Position numbers and translations under genes: made by a program. A stretch of 64,000 bases of DNA from Orbilia blumenaviensis (taxonomy: Eukaryota; Ascomycota; Orbiliomycetes; Orbiliales; Orbiliaceae), in the NCBI GenBank assembly GCA_036872755.1, contig JAVHNS010000005.1, positions 2,046,001-2,110,000 of the forward strand, written 5' to 3'. The notes under the pieces were generated by a model. The model did not search any database. It saw nothing but the letters and a program-made list of their open reading frames with translations, and had not been told where the DNA came from. Of the stretch, positions 48,355 through 61,058 are shown piece after piece. Every line of letters begins with the position of its first letter. Position 1 is the first letter of the stretch.

Positions 48355-48826
48355 GGTCGATCTATAAGCCTATGGTGTCTAGGTAGATGGAGATCTCGGT
48401 TTATAGGCTTTTAGGTTAAGATTAAGCCACTGAGTCTCTATGTCACTCGCTCATAAATGTTCCGATAACATTGAGGTTTTAGTTAATTAATTTTGATTCT
48501 TATACTCCATGTCAATATAATATGCCTTGTTTCTGTTCCTACATCAGATGACGACGAGGGCAGAGCAGAGCCTGTACTAATATGTTATGTACGTATTGGT
48601 TCCTTCCAAACCTCAGGAACCATTCTCGTAAGGATGTTGCGCTTTACTTTCACTCTAACTGGTTGGGACGTGGTGGGCTGTTGTATTTTTTTGGTGGCCC
48701 CGCGTTGAGGGACTTTAACCTGTTCAAATTCGCCGCTACCCAGAGGTCTGTTACAATTCATTACAATTAGCCCCGCCATGGCCTGCAATTGATGGGAGAT
48801 AGCAGACGATAGATAAAAGCCGGGGC

Positions 48827-48868
<42 letters not shown>

Positions 48869-49998
48869 GCCCAGTCGGAATGCGAGACTGTCCCTCATGC
48901 GCTCCGCTAGACCCATGCAGATTTTATCTTGGAACATTCTTGACGGGAACTGCGATATCTCGTCGAGGCCATTTGTTTTCCGAAGACGGGGAACCCTCGT
49001 CATGAGGCTTTTTTCGGCATCAATGAAATATGAGAAAACAGAAAACAGAAAGAAAAAATTTCCTCCAAAATGTCAGAAACAGCTGTTTCGACCCTGGGTT
49101 TATCCGTCCCATGTATGCACGGTAAGGAGCTACTTGGTAAGATCAAGCTAGGACGCAGAGGCATATAGATACGTACTTACATACCTGGCCTGCACCTGCA
49201 CACCTGGCTGGATGCCGGATGTATAGAGTTTAGAGTGGTAAGTATATATATTTGATTGGAGAATCGAATCTAGCCGTAGGATTCTGAGGGAAGGCATCAT
49301 CGTCATCATTTATACCGCCAGGCGCTGAGATCAAAGGGGTTTAAAAGGGAAGTTTTGACCGCCGAAGAGGACGATAAGTTAGCGGGTTTTCAAGAAAAAT
49401 TCCCGCGATACCTTCGGATCCAGCTATTCGCGACACCTCGCTAGCTGCAGCTAGCTAACATCTTACATTCTGAGACGAGTAGGTGAGTGCCCAGTGCCTA
49501 TGATACTGCATCGTATCAAATTTTGCCATATCACATTTGCATTCCCTCCCCGCGCGAGCTGTGCTGCATTGTCAGACTGCAGATTGCAGATTTCCATCCG
49601 GATCGTACCATATCATATCACAAAGTACATGTCGTACATGATCGTATACGCATGGTATCGAATACTATCGTATCATTCTGGAGCCGAGTCTTTTTTAGTG
49701 GTGCCGACGACGTCACTTCTGTGCAACGCAAAAAGACGAATTTGAATGGTCCCCGCCAAAAAAGCTCCCAAGCTAAATTTAACAGGCCGCCTTTTTATTA
49801 CGAGTCAATTAAGAACGAAGGAGAAGAAGAACTTCGCTGACAGCTTCGTCTTCCCTTTCCACCTCACAGTTCACTTCAATCCCACAGGAACCTTCAAAAG
49901 GACCAGCCAGGCCACTCGTTTCGATCACCGGCATCTAGTCTCTCGCTGCTATAACTAAGCTTCAAGCTGAAGATCGTGTAGACAAAAACGCTGTCAAC
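48355..49998. other. Intergenic, promoter of the trehalose subunit gene
   Basis: About 1.6 kb. It includes a 33-base poly(A) tract at 48830-48862 and, closer to the gene, T/A and C-rich tracts. A single AGGGG (49335-49339) matches the stress-response element core, but one copy is not significant. Short ORFs are unsupported. Confidence 0.45.
48830..48862. repeat. Poly(A) homopolymer, 33 bases
   Basis: An uninterrupted run of 33 adenines. It is not flanked by a recognisable retroelement body. Confidence 0.9.
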
Positions 49999-52988
49999 AT
50001 GACGCTATTCGTGGCATCCCTGTAAGCACAACTTCTGCCATGCGCTCTGGCCATACCGATTATCAAAAACCCAAAAAACAAAAAGAAAAATACACTGAAA
50101 GACTGAGAGATTAAGAGAGCTAATAACATCATGCTTCGAATAGCTATCTTCCGTACACGATTAATTTTCATGTGCAGGAAAAAGAGGAAGACCGCGGACG
50201 TAAGACATCTGCACCACCAGCTGCCCAACGTCCTAGTGTCCTGCGAATCCACACCGGTGCCGAAACTTCAGGTGGCTTGATTCAGTCCCTTGCATCCCGT
50301 ATTGGGTCTCGTCAGCCGTCGCCTCCTCCTACTCCACCCGTCCACAATGCGGATGAAATCTTCTTTTCAAAACCGATAACCCCTGGTCCATCTACTGGCG
50401 TTTCTGTTACTTCACCTGGCCCAGATAGCGCTATCCCCCCAAAACTAAAGCGGGCACTCACGCAGCCAACGTCCAGAGCTGCTTCCCCGCCGCCTAGAGG
50501 GATCTTGGATAGTAAAAAGGCTGCTGCTGCGCGTGAAGACCAGTTACAGGCTGTATCTGGTGCTCCTCGCCAAATCCCTATTCCCAAACGAAAAGCTACT
50601 CTTACCGACCAATCTCAACTCTTCGCCAGCGCTGAATGGACTGTTGAACCTGCTGAACGTGGAAATGGCGGTCTCCGAAATGCCGTCAACGCAGCACTCG
50701 AAGCTGGTGGCGTTGAAGAGGTAACTTGGGTTGGTACTGTGGGTATGCCTACAGACGTTCTGGAGGATAGCGTAAAAACCTCTATCGAGGAGCGGTTACG
50801 CGATGAACACGAGTCATTGGCCGTCTTCTGCAAGGATAGCGACTTCCATGGACATTATAACCACTTTTGTAAGCAGATCTTATGGCCTGTCTTCCACTAC
50901 CAGATTCCGGACAACCCGAAGAGTAAAGCGTACGAAGACCATTCGTGGGTTTACTACGAAGCTTTAAATCAGGCTTTTGCGGATACAATTGTGAAAAACT
51001 ACAAGAAGGGAGATACCATCTGGGTCCATGATTACCACTTATTGCTCGTGCCGAGAATGGTGCGAGATAAGATTCCAGAAGCCAGTATCGGATTCTTTTT
51101 GCATGTTGCTTTCCCATCTTCCGAAGTGTACAGATGCCTAGCAGTCAGGAAAAGGCTGTTAGAAGGAATGCTGGGGGCCAATCTTGTGGGTTTCCAGACA
51201 GAGGAATATGCAAGGCACTTTTTGCAGACCTGCAATCGACTGTTGTATGTGGAGGCAACACCTACCGGAGTACATTTGGAAGAGAGGTTTGTGAATGTGG
51301 TAAGCTCTGCCATCGGAATTGATCCGATTGGATTGAGTAAGGAGCGAGAAGACCCGATGGTCGATGAATTTGTCAAGGTGATTTCAGAGAAGTACAGCGG
51401 CCAGAAGATCTTGGTTGCTAGAGATAAGGTGAGTTGTATAAACTTATTCGGATTCCTGTGGGGGGAAAGACTAATTTTGATTATAGTTCGATCATGTTCG
51501 TGGTGTTCGACAAAAACTACTTTCCTATGAACTTTTCCTGCGCACCCACCCCGAGTGGGTTGGAAAAGTCACCCTGATCCAGGTCGCACTCTCTACATCT
51601 GAGCTTGTTGAACTACAGACAACCGTTCTTGATATCGTATCCAGGATAAATGCCAGTTTCGCAACGTTCGGACACTCCCCCGTGGTGTTCCTCCACCAAG
51701 ATATCAGCTTCTCGCAATATCTCGCCCTTCTCACTGTCGCAGACGGATTGATTATCACCTCCCTTCGTGAGGGAATGAATCTCACTTCCCATGAGTTCAT
51801 CTTCTGTCAGGATGAACGTCATTCACCACTCATTCTCAGCGAGTTTACCGGTTCCTCTTCGCTATTCGCTGGATCTGACATCAGCGTGAACCCTTGGGAC
51901 TACCGCCAGTGCGCAGATGCAATGTATCAAGCTCTTGAGATGTCTCCCGAGGAGAAAAAGGCACGCTGGGAGAAACTTAATGGAGACGTAATGCACCAAA
52001 CCGGTGTGCACTGGGTCACCTCGTTCATGGCCAATCAGAATAAAGCTTGGTTGGAGCAACAGCGTCGTGGTAATATGTCTATCCCACGGTTGTCGATTAA
52101 CTCCGTGGGCGATTCATATGCCAGGGCTGATAAGCGTATCTTCTTGATCGACTATGAGGGCACACTTGTGCAAACCGCAAGCTCGACGAGGATGATCTTG
52201 AGCAGTCCTCAGCGAGTTATTGATACCCTGAATGATCTTCTTCTTGACTCGAGAAATATTGTTTACGTTATGTCATCTCGCAAACCGGAGGATTTGGAGA
52301 AGCCGTTTAGACTGGTCTCCGGACTTGGTTTGATCGCTGAGAATGGATGTTTCATCCGCCCGCATAACACCGGCACCTGGATCGAGATGGTGGATGGCTC
52401 GTTATTGGGATGGCAAGACAGTGTCAAAGATATCTTGGAATACTACAGGGAACGAACTCCAGGAACTACAATTGAGAAGAGACACTGTAGTTACATCTGG
52501 CACACAGGCCCCGCTGAAGACCAGAGCCTTGCATCCCGTCAAGCCGCAGAGTGTGTCAACCATATCAACGACTCCATGGAGGCCACACAGCACGTTCACG
52601 CCGTACCCCTTGAGAAAGCTGTCATTGTTGAGCCAAGTGACTATAATAAAGCCACGGCTGGAGCAAAAGTGATGGAAATCGTATGCGCTGAGGAAAACGG
52701 TGATATGGACAGATGGTCGCCCGACTTCTTGTTTATTGCGGGAGATGATCGGGAGGATGAAGTGCTCTTCAGGTGGGCGAATGAATATGCGGTTGAGAGG
52801 GAGGTGGCACATGTTACCACTGTATGTGTGGGCACAAGGAATACGGAGGCGACGGCGACGTTGACACAAGGTGTTGCTGGTAAGAAGAATAGACCTCACC
52901 AAACTACTATAAGAAGACTGGCGATGATACTAATTGATCACAAATAGGCCTTATCTCGGCGCTGAACAAGCTATCGAAGTTTAGGTAA
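49999..52988 (+). CDS. Trehalose synthase complex regulatory subunit (Tps3/Tsl1 type)
   Basis: Four exons: 49999-50021, 50144-51428, 51487-52879, 52948-52988; 913 aa. The tiny first exon restores MTLFVASLYLPYTINFH, the conserved start of trehalose-phosphate synthase complex subunits. A Ser/Pro-rich regulatory segment follows (residues about 25-140). The GT20 synthase-like domain spans about 150-620 (TWVGTVGMPTDVL, WVHDYHLLLVPRMVR, GANLVGFQTEEYARHF, SLREGMNLTSHEF). The TPP-like domain begins near residue 655 with FLIDYEGTLV, where the second catalytic Asp of the HAD motif DxDGT is Glu, and continues to FIAGDDREDEVLF. The degenerate motif and long N-terminus argue for the non-catalytic regulatory subunit that stabilises Tps1/Tps2. 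Cytosolic. Catalytic activity is not excluded by sequence alone. Confidence 0.88.
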
Positions 52989-54134
52989 ATATGAGACTTT
53001 TTTTTCTAGGCGAAGCGAGTGTAGAAAAAGCATTCCTGTTATTTCCCAAGTTCTCTTTCTGCGACTGTTTCTTTCCTTCACTTTCCTTCAACCCCATTCC
53101 TTTATAATGTCATGTTTTTTATAGCATGAAGAAATAAATGGTTTTTATTCTTCTGTAAGTTATTTTTTTGTTACCATACATGGTCTGGCATATATTTTTT
53201 CGACTGGTTAGCCCTCGTATACATATATACACATACAAGCACTTCAGCCTAAGTGTTATAGACCTGGCGACTCCTTCATTACGTATTACATGCTTCTAGA
53301 ATTCGATAGATCGTATGGACTTATACTTGGCCCCAGTCCGTGTGGGGGGCCCTTTCCTTTGTTAATTCTTAAACAGCACTTCTAGGGATATCTGTTCCAT
53401 CATTGCGAACTGTTAACCAATATTACAGTTACTAAAGGGCTGACAATTGACACAGCACCGCTTAATATATATGATGCTGAGGACCCCGCATTTTACTAGA
53501 ATAGTTAATTGGACGTCAAATTTGGCTCAAGATGTTTTAGCCACTGGTCTCTATAGAAGTGTCAGAACTACTGTATTAACGTACAGTCCTATCTCTAGGT
53601 ACTACTTAGGTAATTCATAAAATGAATACGACAAAGACTCAGTTAAGTAAAAGATTTACACCCTAGTAAGGCCCGTCTAGACCTCGGAAAAACTCATGAA
53701 GGGCAGATGTACATACGCATGTACATGGTCTAAGTCCGGGACCTTGACCTTCGCTTATATTTATGGAAGTTTTGGTTTACGCTATGCATGCAGGAGATTC
53801 AGCCTGACCATGGTTGTGTCAAAGCTCCAACCCAATCGATCACCATATCCATGTCATGGGGCCTGGGAGTTCGCTTCATACAGTTCTTGGACTTAGACTG
53901 TAATAATCTACATGCTCCAAGACGGACATAGGCTGACGCATATTTAAATTGCACTGCAGCTGTTGGTGTGACGTCTCTAGCCCTGTAAATCGGTCGCGAT
54001 ACCTATCGGATCGCAGGATAATGCAATGACTTCCAAAGTTTAGTTTACAAAAATACAAGAACCTGGGACGAGGTATATGAGGAGCTCGAGATTCTCTTCA
54101 ACTGGGGCTGAAGGATCGCTTCACATGCTGTATT

Positions 54135-54150
54135 CCCCCCCCCCCCCCCC
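54135..54150. repeat. Poly(C) run, 16 bases
   Basis: Uninterrupted C homopolymer in an otherwise AT-rich intergenic stretch; strand-biased and prone to length change. Confidence 0.9.
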
Positions 54151-55300
54151 ATCGATTAACGAGTGCAAGTCACGACACAAATTTGTGCAAATGCCTAGCT
54201 CATCGGTTAGAATTCTGCTGCATGTATTTCCAAGAGTAGAAAAGGATGTGTGTTAAATCCGTTTGCCTCCCATCCAGGGCCTCCCTTCCACCAGTCGCTG
54301 GCCGCAAAGTGCAAGGTTCACAAAAACCCTTGTAAGCGTGTTGGAGAATGCGGCTATGACGTAAACTTCCACCTTGAAGAACCCGTTCCCCCCAAAAACT
54401 GGTTACCTAGGGTGAAATCGAACTATGCGATATTGAAGGGGACTGAGATCTGTTCAAAAGAGGAAAAGAAAAAAATAAATAAGAAAATTTAAAGGGAAAA
54501 GGAAAATAGAAAGGAAAACAGAAAAGAGGGGAGGGCCAGATTGATGTGATTTTCAATGGGGATCGAGCTAAAAGCAGGTTTGGGAAGTTCGATGCTATCG
54601 GTTTAAAGGGAACCGGGGCATCCTCCCAGCGCCCGTTTGCGAACGGACTTTTGGATTTGGACCTTTCTTTCCCTCTGCATTGCATTGCTATCTCCACTTT
54701 CTCACAATTCACTTTTTTTCTCGTTTTATATGCAAATAAAAATAAAGAAGTACTAGGTACTTGCGAGTCCGGCATCTTCAAAGGAGACCACTACTTGTCA
54801 TTTGTATACATACTGGAGCGGGAAAAAAAAGGTATCAATAGACAGTCGAACTGGGGATTTCGTTGACGTCTGTTGGATCAACTGGATCTCCAAGGGCAGC
54901 AACGTCACGACAACACATTTCAACTGGACCGCATGAAAGCCGCGACGACACTTAACAGCTTCTTCGCCCGTTTAAGAACGTCGAGCCTGAATTCCGACCA
55001 AAGCTTAACCTTGTTTCACTCGCTGCTATACTAGCTTTGGCTTTTTAACTCCTCATCACTCAGTACTTATACTTTCTACCACCAAACATGTTTGGTACAA
55101 AACCGTTGGACTTGCCAGATACTTCTGACCCTTCTTTAGTAAGTTCATTCCCGCCCATCGTTTCCTCCTCAGCTGTGTTTGTGTGTGTGGCTCTATCGAT
55201 TTTGGATTACCGATAGTGCAGCGGCAGCAAAACCATCGGCCATCTTGCACTTAGTTGGATACCCCGGTACTATTTCTGGCGGCTATTTCGAATCTATCGA

Positions 55301-55322
55301 TATCTATCTATCTATCTATCTC
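55301..55322. repeat. TATC microsatellite
   Basis: Five tandem TATC units, 30 bp before the ATG at 55351. Confidence 0.85.
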
Positions 55323-55350
55323 TTTTTTATTTTCGTTTTCATACCCTGTC

Positions 55351-58300
55351 ATGTCTTATTTCGCCCATGCCAAACCGCACTCGATGCAGAACCGGAACCT
55401 TCGTTCGGCGCATAGCAATAGTAGTAATCACAGGCAGAACAAGGCTAAACATTCCTTGCCGCAGAAACCCACAACAAACCGTCAACCAATCGACGACGAT
55501 GTGATATTCTCAACACCGAGATCCGAGTTGAACAATCCCATGTCTGACCAGGCTCTCCTCGACGAAACTAGCAAGGCTACTAAAGATGCCAAGGATGTTG
55601 ACGACGCGACGGCTGAGACAGGGGATAGTAAACCCGTTTCCAGTGGACCCGTTACTCCTGGTAAGTTTAATCAGACTTGATCCCATTCTGGCGTATATAT
55701 TTCGTGCATCAAACCCACGTTTATGACATGCCGGTTTAATTTCCATTTTTTGGGAATTTTCTTTGTCATCTTCATTTCTAACTAGGGGGAAGAGAAAAAA
55801 AAACTCAGTTACTAACGAAGTCCAATTTTGAAAAATAAATCACAGGTAAAACAACCTCAGCCTCACCGCTTCTAAAACGTGCAAACCCAAAGGATCTTCC
55901 TAGCTATCCTTCGCGTGGTGTTCAGAATCTTGAAGCCTCGGCTGGGAAGGCTGCGTTATTGGCTGCCTCGCACTCGAAATCCCCAGAACTGTGGAAACCG
56001 GATCGCTTGCCCGCTGCGGGTGCAGCTGCATCACTAGCAAACAATATAAAGTCGCCAGAACCCTGGAATCCAGGGCCTCTGCCTACTGCCGCGGCTGCTG
56101 CCCTTCTAGCCGGTGACTCGAAACCACCAGAGATTTGGCGGCCTTCTACCCCTTCCAAATCGGCTTCCCAGGCCGCAACAAGCGTGAGACAAAGAGCGCA
56201 CACAATGCCGGAATCAAAGCGTCCGCAATCAACTGCAAATGCCCTCGCCGCAGCCGGGGTTGCAAATTCGCCCAAAAAACTCTCCAAACCCGCACCCAAA
56301 TCACCACCTACACTTGCCTACGACATAAACAAGATCAACGCTCTCGCGGCTCAGAATGCACAAAATCGTCTTTCCGCCGTTTCACAACCTAGATCAGCAC
56401 TTCCGCAATCGCAGACTGATAAGAACATGTCCGATATCCTTCGTGCGGCCAGTATATCTATGGCGAAAAATATGAGCAAATCACCTCCTCCTACCAAAAG
56501 TACCACAAGGACACATATGTCAGCGGGTACATCAATGCCACCTGGCAGCTATTATTCACATATTCCTACCTCGCCGAAGAAAATCTCACCCGCGGAACCG
56601 AAGTTAAACCGCAAGTCTTCATCGCAAGCGGCTTCTATCGCTGCATCTAGTGATTTACACTCCGTTCTATCTGGAGATAGTGATGAAAGGCAGATAAGAT
56701 ATTACCCACATCTCGAAGAAGCTGCTCGCAAGGCTGCGTCTGAACGTCTTGCCCGTCTTCAAGCAGAGCACGATCGGGCTCGTAAAGCATCTGGTCTACC
56801 TCCCAGCTGGCAAGCTGGCGGCAAAGCACCTACTACCCGTGCCCGTTCTTCAACTGCTCCATCTAGCACCCCGAAGCCGACCCAGGGTTCCAAAGCTGCT
56901 GCTACTGCTGCCACAACAACTGCTGCAGCTCCTCGCCGCCAACCAGACGCAACAGACTACGCCCGCTCTCTTAAAATAAAATCTGACACCGCGAAGCTTA
57001 CGAAGCAGATGGATTCAGTTGATAAGGACCGCCAAGCTCGGGATTACCTCGCCCTCCTCGCCGTAGCCGAGAAAAATGTAAAGGCTCGAATGCAAGACTT
57101 GGAGACCAAAGTTGCCGAAGATCAAGGGCGAGTACCTAAACATCTACAGGCGGAGTGGGATGCGAAAGCCAAGATGCTGAGTGCGGAATACGAAAGGAAG
57201 CGTGCAGAGGAGAGTGAAAAGAAGAAGGGGAAGATTAATATGGGTGGAGGGCTGTGGTATGACCAAGAAGATTTAGAGAGAATCGCTCGTGGGAATGTAC
57301 AGCCAATATTAGAAGAGATCAATGTGAAGGCTGAGAAAGAAAGGGCGAGAGTTGAGGCTTTGAGAGTTGAGAAAGAAACGGCTGATCGAGAAAGGAGAGC
57401 CGAGCAGGAGAGGGTGGCTGGTGTTAAAGCGGAAACTAAGAAGGCGAAAGGTTAGAATCCTCGATTATATTCCTTGAGAACCTGGTACTAATTTGGTGGG
57501 TATTTAATAGTTTTGGAAAAGGCGGCAGCAAAATCCCGTCGGGAAGCTGAGAAAGCCGAAGAACGTGAACGAAAAGCAGAGCTCAAGAAAGCTCAAAGGG
57601 AAGAAAAGGAACGATTAAGGACTGAGAAGCAAACGCAAAAGGCCGCTGCTATACCGTTACCCGCTGAAACTTCGAATCTCGAGGAGAGTGCAGGCGTAGG
57701 AGCTGATTCTAGCTCTGATATGGAGGAACTTGAGCCACGTCCCATGTCACAAGCCGGCCATGATCGTGTAGACCGGGAACGAGAGATGCATGAAGCCGCG
57801 AAGAAAGAAAAGGGTTGGTTTGGGAGTCTTCAGAAAAGGCTTGCCAAAAGGGTTCCTGGGACGAAGAGGAAAGAGAAGGGGAATGGTGGCGGTGGGGAAG
57901 TAGCAGCCATGCCGAATCTCGCTGAGGTTGATGAGTTCGACCCGGCCGACAACCACAGTATTTCATCAATTTCATCTCCCGAACGTCCGAACTCCGCAAG
58001 AGATGTAGCTTTAGCGGGCACAGTTAGTGCCGTTTCGTCAGATGATGGAGTCGAGCCCGCTGGAACTGCATTTGTGAGCGGAGCTGGACTGGGGGCTATC
58101 GATGCTACCACTAGTGTTGCGGCTGGAGCACGATATGTGGATTCAGATTCATCAAGCACAACCTCCGGCGATCTATATACGGCGGAGCCACGGTATAAAG
58201 GGTTGACGTCTGCGACGTATAACCCTGGTCTCGATGATGAAGGTCTGGGCATGCCGGCATTTGTTCCAGAGACCAGCAGGAGATACTCGACAAGTTCGGA

Positions 58301-58658
58301 TTCTTCACTTGAAAGCGGCGGCGTCGCAGAAAAGACCTTTGGAGAGGCGAGTTCGTCTGCAGCTGCGGCTGGGCCTACTATTGGGTCAGAGGAGGGAGAA
58401 GGAAGGGAGACATTTGGGAATAAGCTCTCGGGGATGATCAAGAAGTCATTCGAGGAGTTTGCTCAGGGAGGAACTGGCGTGGCCGTCCCAACAACCTCAA
58501 TGGAGCCCCCTCAAACACAGGTTGAGCCGCCCACCCCAATTGAAGAGCTGAAGGCACCGATCGTAATGCCTGCTGTCGCTGCGGAAGGGAGAACGAGTAG
58601 GGCATCAATGGATAGCACTCGCGAGAAGAGATCGAGTCGGTTTAGTGAGATTCTGTAA
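55351..58658 (+). CDS. EIS1: Eisosome protein 1 (Eis1-like)
   Basis: Three exons: 55351-55660, 55846-57450, 57511-58658; 1,020 aa. An alternative model starts at 55088 (MFGTKPLDLPDTSDPSL) and splices to NRNLRSAHS; the choice is open. The family signature is the repeated Ala-rich block around 55920-56160: KAALLAASHSKSPELWKPD, AAASLANNIKSPEPW, AAAALLAGDSKPPEIWRP. The C-terminal half is a long charged coiled coil (YARSLKIKSDTAKL, REAEKAEERERKAELKKAQ), then a Ser-rich acidic region and a basic end (TREKRSSRFSEIL). Eis1 is a peripheral component of eisosomes, the protein assemblies that shape furrows under the fungal plasma membrane. Many SP sites suggest phosphorylation. No transmembrane segment. 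Confidence 0.85.
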
Positions 58659-58938
58659 ACGTGGACCACTTGGTTTATTCCCACGCCTTCACGTTCCTTT
58701 ATGGATGCAAATGGATTGTTTTTTTTTTTTGCTTTTAGCCCTTTATTCTCCTGTTTTACCTTGTGATGACCGTACACAAATGGGTTGGAGCGTTTGGGAT
58801 AGCTCGTTATGATTTTACGTTCTGAGATGCTCGTCGCTGTTAACTTAGGGAGAATACATGCGGGTACCACTATATTCTATCTATTATACTTACAGATCCA
58901 TCCAATATATCTTTTCCATGGGATAATATAGATATCTG

Positions 58939-60767
58939 TTACCGTAGACACCAGACAATCACATCCCCATCCCTTCTCCAGTCATCATGGAAATGGCTGT
59001 TGAAAAACCGCTTACACTCCACATATCTCGCGTTCTTAGCCCCAATGTTTAGATATTCCTGTACTATCTCTGCCGTACCCTCGAATGTTATCAATTTATC
59101 AGGCCATTTCATAGTCCCTCCCAACTCGTTTCCATCTTCGTCGTCGTCGTTTACCGGCGGTCTTCCAAACATTTTGGCTAAGAAGTCCGTAGGGTGATAA
59201 TAGAAATCATCCGCCTCGTCGAAGTATGTATGCCTCTCCTCGACTGGGATTCCGATAGGTGGCTCGCATGTTAGAAACCAAGCACTGGGTTTTCCGTCTT
59301 TCATAGCCGCGTCCCACATGTAGCTTCCAAATGGCGTTGAATGGCATGGCATCAGAAATCCTACTCTCGCACCCCCTAGGCTAACAACTTCTTTAGTCCC
59401 TCCGGAGTAGTGTTCTTGTCTCAGCCAGTTCACAACATCAACCACCCCACGCTGGTGGACGTATCCCGTATAGTATGCGATAGGGATATTAATACCCAAA
59501 ATCGCAGCTACCATAACCCATCTTTTTGTCCCTTTCTTAGGTAGCCCCGGAACTCCGACGCCAGCTATCAAAACATGAAAAATCGGTAACAAAGGGTATA
59601 AAAACCGTACTTCCTTATGCTGGGTAGTCATAAAAGCAATGGGCACAATACCCAGCAACCTTGTCAAATGTGTCGTAGGAGAATAGCTTGATGGGTCATT
59701 AAGACCAGCACAGAAAGAGTAGAATGCTAAGGGTAGATATCCTGTGAGTAGCAATGGAAGGCCCTGAGAATAATAGTAATGCCAAGGACTCGTGCCGTAG
59801 AATGAGGAGATTGATTGTGAGACATTCATACGGTAGAATTCGACAAATGGGAAGGTTATACGGCCGTAGTAGTTATAATCTATCAAAGCATTTAATGAGA
59901 GGACGAGGACGCTGACGAAGGCTATATGAAATACTGCGCCGAGACGCTGAGGGAATGATGGGAGCTGTTGGAGGATGAGAGGTCCGATCGCCCATGTTAT
60001 TAGGCCGTTTGTTGGACGGACGGTGAAAGAAATCGCCGCGAAGATTGTGGCGAGGGTTAGGTCGGTGAGTTTGTAGGTCTTCCAGGGCCAGTAGTACATG
60101 CCCATTACTGTTAAGGTCGTCTCGAGACCGTTGGAAAAGGTCCTTGTGGAGCAGAACCAGTTCCAGGCACTGAAAAGACTTAGAAGCAGCTTAAAGATAA
60201 TGTTAGCACTAATAGAACAGGCACTTCAAGCTATACACCAAGCTCTTTATGCTGCACGAATGCATGCTCATCCACCAATGAGCCATCTATTGTAAAGAAC
60301 GGATCTTACAGCATGTGTCCCTGCTTCTTCGCCGTATATCTTCCTTGCTAGGAGCCCTGTATAAATATCTCCAGTTGCTGCAGTAATCGCTCCCATGATT
60401 TTGGGACCAACAACGAGTAGATCCGCCGTCGTGGCCGGCGATAGTTCCAATGCATTTGATATTACATCCACGAGGCTGTAAACGCCTTGAAAGATTCGAG
60501 GGTAAAGCACTGATCGTAGTGCATGGTGCCATTCCTGAAAATAATATTACTTAGTAATTGTTGGTCCTACATCCATGGATTATGAATAAGATAGCATACC
60601 CAAGTCACATATCCAGAACTTCCAGACCGCTGGTTAGCAGCAATCTCAAGAGATTGGAAGTACTCATCCGGCTGGAAGAATGTAGCAATTGTAAGCGCAT
60701 TCTGAAGCCTAATCCCCAAAACTATCAAGAATACAAAAAAGGGAGTGTTTTTCGACAATATAGACAT
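58939..60767 (-). CDS. GPI10: GPI mannosyltransferase 3 (Gpi10/PIG-B)
   Basis: Three exons: 60767-60600, 60534-60310, 60189-58939, all phase 0; 547 aa. Exon 1 carries an N-terminal membrane anchor and TFFQPDEYFQSLE, the catalytic-loop motif of GT22 enzymes, and splices to TW|EWHHALRSVLYPRIF. Exon 3 starts LLLSLFSAWNWFCSTRTFSNGLETTLT, a signature of the family, followed by about eight hydrophobic segments and the HKEVRFLYPLLP motif. The enzyme adds the third mannose (alpha-1,2) to the GPI-anchor precursor in the ER membrane, using dolichol-phosphate mannose. Convergent with EIS1, with only 280 bp between the stop codons. Confidence 0.92.
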
Positions 60768-60950
60768 CCTGCTTGTTATGTGCCCATTCGTGAAAGTGAA
60801 CAGGTTTGGATGTACGCGACGTCGACGTGGTTAGTTCGAAGTGTCGACTCGTTAAGTGCGAAGGTTTGTGTTGCACTGGGCCAACACGCGTTTGATGTAC
60901 TGGGAGCAAAATATTACTTTGTTGGGTCGCTCCGGGCGGGAGGACAAAGA

Positions 60951-60958
60951 ACAAAAAA
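60951..60958 (-). terminator. RNA polymerase III terminator of tRNA-Glu
   Basis: A run of six T on the minus strand a few bases after the tRNA 3' end. Confidence 0.7.
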
Positions 60959-60962
60959 GAAA

Positions 60963-61058
60963 TTCCGACACCGGGAATCGAACCCGGGGCTGTTCGGATC
61001 AACTCGAAGTATGAGTTCGAATGAGAGCGAACGATGTTAACCACTACACCATATCGGA
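60963..61058 (-). tRNA. tRNA-Glu (anticodon CTC) with intron
   Basis: On the minus strand the sequence folds as a cloverleaf. The acceptor stem is TCCGATA paired with TGTCGGA, with discriminator A. The D arm includes GTGTAGTGGTTAACAT, and the anticodon stem is GTTCG/CGAAC with loop CTCTCA-C, giving CTC. The T arm is CCGGG-TTCGATT-CCCGG. A 24-nt intron sits between positions 37 and 38, the standard place for nuclear tRNA introns. Mature length is 72 nt without CCA. It decodes GAG. The internal B box is GGTTCGATTCC. Confidence 0.92.

Larger units (their letters stand above)
52989..55350. other. Intergenic between trehalose subunit and EIS1 genes
   Basis: About 2.4 kb, AT-rich. It has a 16-base poly(C) run (54135-54150), purine-rich A/G tracts around 54460-54540 and a TATC microsatellite (55301-55322). 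An ATG at 55088 followed by a good donor (GTAAGT at 55139) could be a first coding exon of the next gene. Otherwise nothing. Confidence 0.45.

Noticed and set aside
48830..48862. Poly(A) tract as a retroelement tail
   Set aside because: No reverse transcriptase, promoter or target-site duplication is visible next to it.
49335..49339. AGGGG stress-response element before the trehalose subunit gene
   Set aside because: A single 5-bp match is expected by chance; yeast trehalose genes have several copies.
57830..58441. 203-codon minus-strand ORF opposite EIS1
   Set aside because: Reverse shadow of the Ser/Glu/Ala-rich EIS1 C-terminal region; no domain.
60558..61040. 160-codon plus-strand ORF overlapping GPI10 exon 1 and the tRNA
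   Set aside because: It runs through the first GPI10 exon on the opposite strand and across a tRNA gene, so it cannot be a real protein gene.
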